64,000 nucleotides of DNA. Origin: an uncultured Psychrobacter sp. (GTDB taxonomy: Bacteria; Pseudomonadota; Gammaproteobacteria; Pseudomonadales; Moraxellaceae). The position numbers and the translations under genes were made by a program. The notes beneath the pieces were generated by a model. It ran no database searches, had not been told where the DNA came from, and saw nothing but the letters and a program-made list of their open reading frames with translations. Shown here piece after piece: positions 62,850-64,000 of the stretch. Position 1 is the first letter of the stretch, and the number at the start of each line of letters is the position of its first letter. The DNA is taken from contig NZ_CANKZC010000005.1 of NCBI RefSeq assembly GCF_947488565.1, positions 150,927 through 214,926 of the forward strand, in the 5' to 3' direction.

Positions 62850-63680
62850 TTAGATCAATTTGTTCATATCAATGCTGTAGCCAGACTGTTTCATTTCCTT
62901 AGCTAGTTGCAACTGCCATGCATAGGATTCATCTAACGAAATATAAACTACGCCACTAATGTCATTTGGCAGTTCTAGCTTACCATCTACTAAAGCACAA
63001 ACATTTTCTCGTCCAAGTTTCCCAATAAGTAAACCGTGCTCAAAAACTACATTTTGTCGTGCTCGAACATTTAAGTTTCCAGCGTCTGTTTTTACATTAC
63101 CAACATCATCAGGTGTATATAAAACTATCGCGAATCCTGTATCGGAATAATGCTCTATTTTCTCAATAATTGTTCTTCCTGAGCTTGCCTTTTCGTGAAG
63201 AATAATTGCTTCAAATCCCAATCTTTCTACGAATCTAGCAGCTTTGTTTTGCGCACCCTCATCGTGACCATGTACTATAAATACTCTATTTGGTTTGGCA
63301 TCTTTAGACTCTTGCCTAACAGATCGTGTAGCTACAAGCTCTTTCTTATAGCCTACTGCACCTTCAATAAAATCATCGGTGACATTTGTAGCCCGTCCAA
63401 TAGCCTGATAGGTATCAGATGGACCACCAATTATAACCATTGATGAATTTTGATTCTCTGCTCTTATTTGAGGAATAAATGATTCAATTGTTTTTTCACT
63501 TTTAGCAATAGTTATCCTTTCAAGATCATCAGGCTGAACAGTCTTTCCATTAATAACAATTGGTTTTCCTTGCTCATAAGGTTCAACAAACCTTGAAATT
63601 AATTGTTCTTTAGTAAGATCTGTTTTGTACTCACCGTAATGTGTATCTGATTTTGGTTTTACTTTTACATGGTAATACAT
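62850..63680 (-). CDS. TIR-domain nucleotide-binding protein (PF10137 type)
   Basis: 276 residues. The N-terminal part (1-125) is a small alpha/beta adaptor-like region beginning MYYHVKVKPKSDTHYGEY. The C-terminal part (about 132-270) is a TIR-like domain: VFIVHGHDEG (first strand and BB-loop start), FAIVLYTPDDVG, RARQNVVFEHGLLIGKLGR with Glu214 where TIR NADases have the catalytic Glu. The family is described as predicted nucleotide-binding proteins with a TIR-like domain, and related domains act in bacterial antiphage signalling. AAGGAG precedes the ATG. It is in the same direction as the adjacent rRNA operon and after its terminator. Confidence 0.85.
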   Translation of the reverse strand: MYYHVKVKPKSDTHYGEYKTDLTKEQLISRFVEPYEQGKPIVINGKTVQPDDLERITIAKSEKTIESFIPQIRAENQNSSMVIIGGPSDTYQAIGRATNVTDDFIEGAVGYKKELVATRSVRQESKDAKPNRVFIVHGHDEGAQNKAARFVERLGFEAIILHEKASSGRTIIEKIEHYSDTGFAIVLYTPDDVGNVKTDAGNLNVRARQNVVFEHGLLIGKLGRENVCALVDGKLELPNDISGVVYISLDESYAWQLQLAKEMKQSGYSIDMNKLI

Positions 63681-63850
63681 TTTGACTCCTTATAGAGGCT
63701 AACAATTTACTATCCTGTAAATCTAGCATCAATATGAAAGACCAACAATCCAAATATAACAATATAAATAAAGAAAGAAATTGATTAAATAATATATAAA
63801 TATGGGCCTAAAAAAATTAAATAACTATAAACAATAATCCTGACCATAAG

Positions 63851-63885
63851 AAAAGCCCCCCAACAATCAAGTTGGGGGGCTTTTC
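63851..63885 (-). terminator. rRNA operon terminator
   Basis: A 14-base-pair perfect stem: AAAAGCCCCCCAAC (63851-63864) with GTTGGGGGGCTTTT (63871-63884), six-base loop. It lies just after the end of the 5S gene on the minus strand. Confidence 0.93.
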
Positions 63886-63893
63886 AGGAATAG

Positions 63894-64000
63894 AGAGCTG
63901 ACGATGACCTACTCTCACATGGCCGGAGCCACACTACCATTGGCGCGACGATGTTTCACTTCTGAGTTCGGGAAGGGATCAGGTGGTGCCATCGTGCTAT
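63894..64000 (-). rRNA. rrf: 5S rRNA, 3' part
   Basis: Reading the minus strand, CACCTGATCCCTTCCCGAACTCAGAAGTGAAAC and later ATGGTAGTGTGG (here given in parts: CCCGAACTCAGAAGTGAAAC, TGGTAGTGTGG, GAGAGTAGG) match the conserved 5S core. By alignment with E. coli 5S the window edge is near base 13 of the gene and the 3' end falls near 63894. The gene is therefore the last of an rRNA operon lying to the right, read leftwards. Confidence 0.93.

Noticed and set aside
61939-63680. Thoeris or CBASS assignment of the TIR module
   Set aside because: No ThsA-like, SIR2/SLOG, cyclic-nucleotide synthase or Cap2/Cap3-like gene is seen beside the TIR gene, so neither named system is supported within this window.

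Overview
The window looks like chromosomal DNA of a gammaproteobacterium of the family Moraxellaceae, most likely Psychrobacter (inference from gene content, protein style and gene order; no database search was possible). Base composition is moderate, with clearly AT-richer stretches at about 33.7-34.9 kb, 38.7-40.0 kb and 61.7-63.9 kb. Most of the window is housekeeping sequence in short operons separated by good intrinsic terminators.

Region by region: 1-397 is the start of an rRNA methyltransferase gene (rlmA) running off the left edge. 519-8942 is a partial division and cell-wall cluster read leftwards: rsmH, ftsL, ftsI, murE, murF, mraY, ending at a terminator. 9203-11421 holds gltX followed by tRNA-Ala(GGC) and tRNA-Glu(TTC) with a strong promoter. 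11771-13845 has an unknown coiled-coil membrane protein and a LysE-family exporter. 13871-22104 has aconitase A, a DUF3025 protein, a YdjM-like membrane protein, a YchJ-like SEC-C protein, and the operon thrB, DUF2007, class II glutamine amidotransferase. 22291-30130 has hisF, the operon ribH-nusB-thiL-pgpA, then glmU and glmS. 30405-33686 has truC, a divergent EamA exporter/Lrp regulator pair and a small exported protein. 33700-34907 is a patch of very small, mostly membrane proteins.

34908-38699 is the metabolic locus I find most interesting: DUF1852 (MesX), core methionine synthase (MesD), a flavin reductase and a TauE/SafE exporter, all leftwards, with a MetR-type palindrome upstream. 38.7-40.0 kb is AT-rich and nearly empty except for an orphan cysteine-rich 88-residue protein. 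40080-47284 has an RND efflux pump with its adaptor, and recG. 47538-60559 has a patatin-like lipoprotein, argA, an FKBP isomerase, a repeat-built mechanosensitive-channel-like protein, an orphan 466-residue protein, an SDR, an acyltransferase, parE with its yqiA-like partner, and a DUF1289 protein. 60722-61889 has a pirin gene and a degenerate second copy of the DUF1289 gene. 61939-63680 is a two-gene module (PD-(D/E)XK-like protein plus TIR-domain protein) lying immediately downstream of an rRNA operon, whose 5S gene and terminator end the window; it is the best candidate for an undescribed defence system.

A family of 72-83 base hairpin repeats with a conserved centre and stems that differ in sequence but stay self-complementary occurs at 19.5, 23.1 and 37.6 kb, with possible decayed copies at 39.8 and 55.6 kb.
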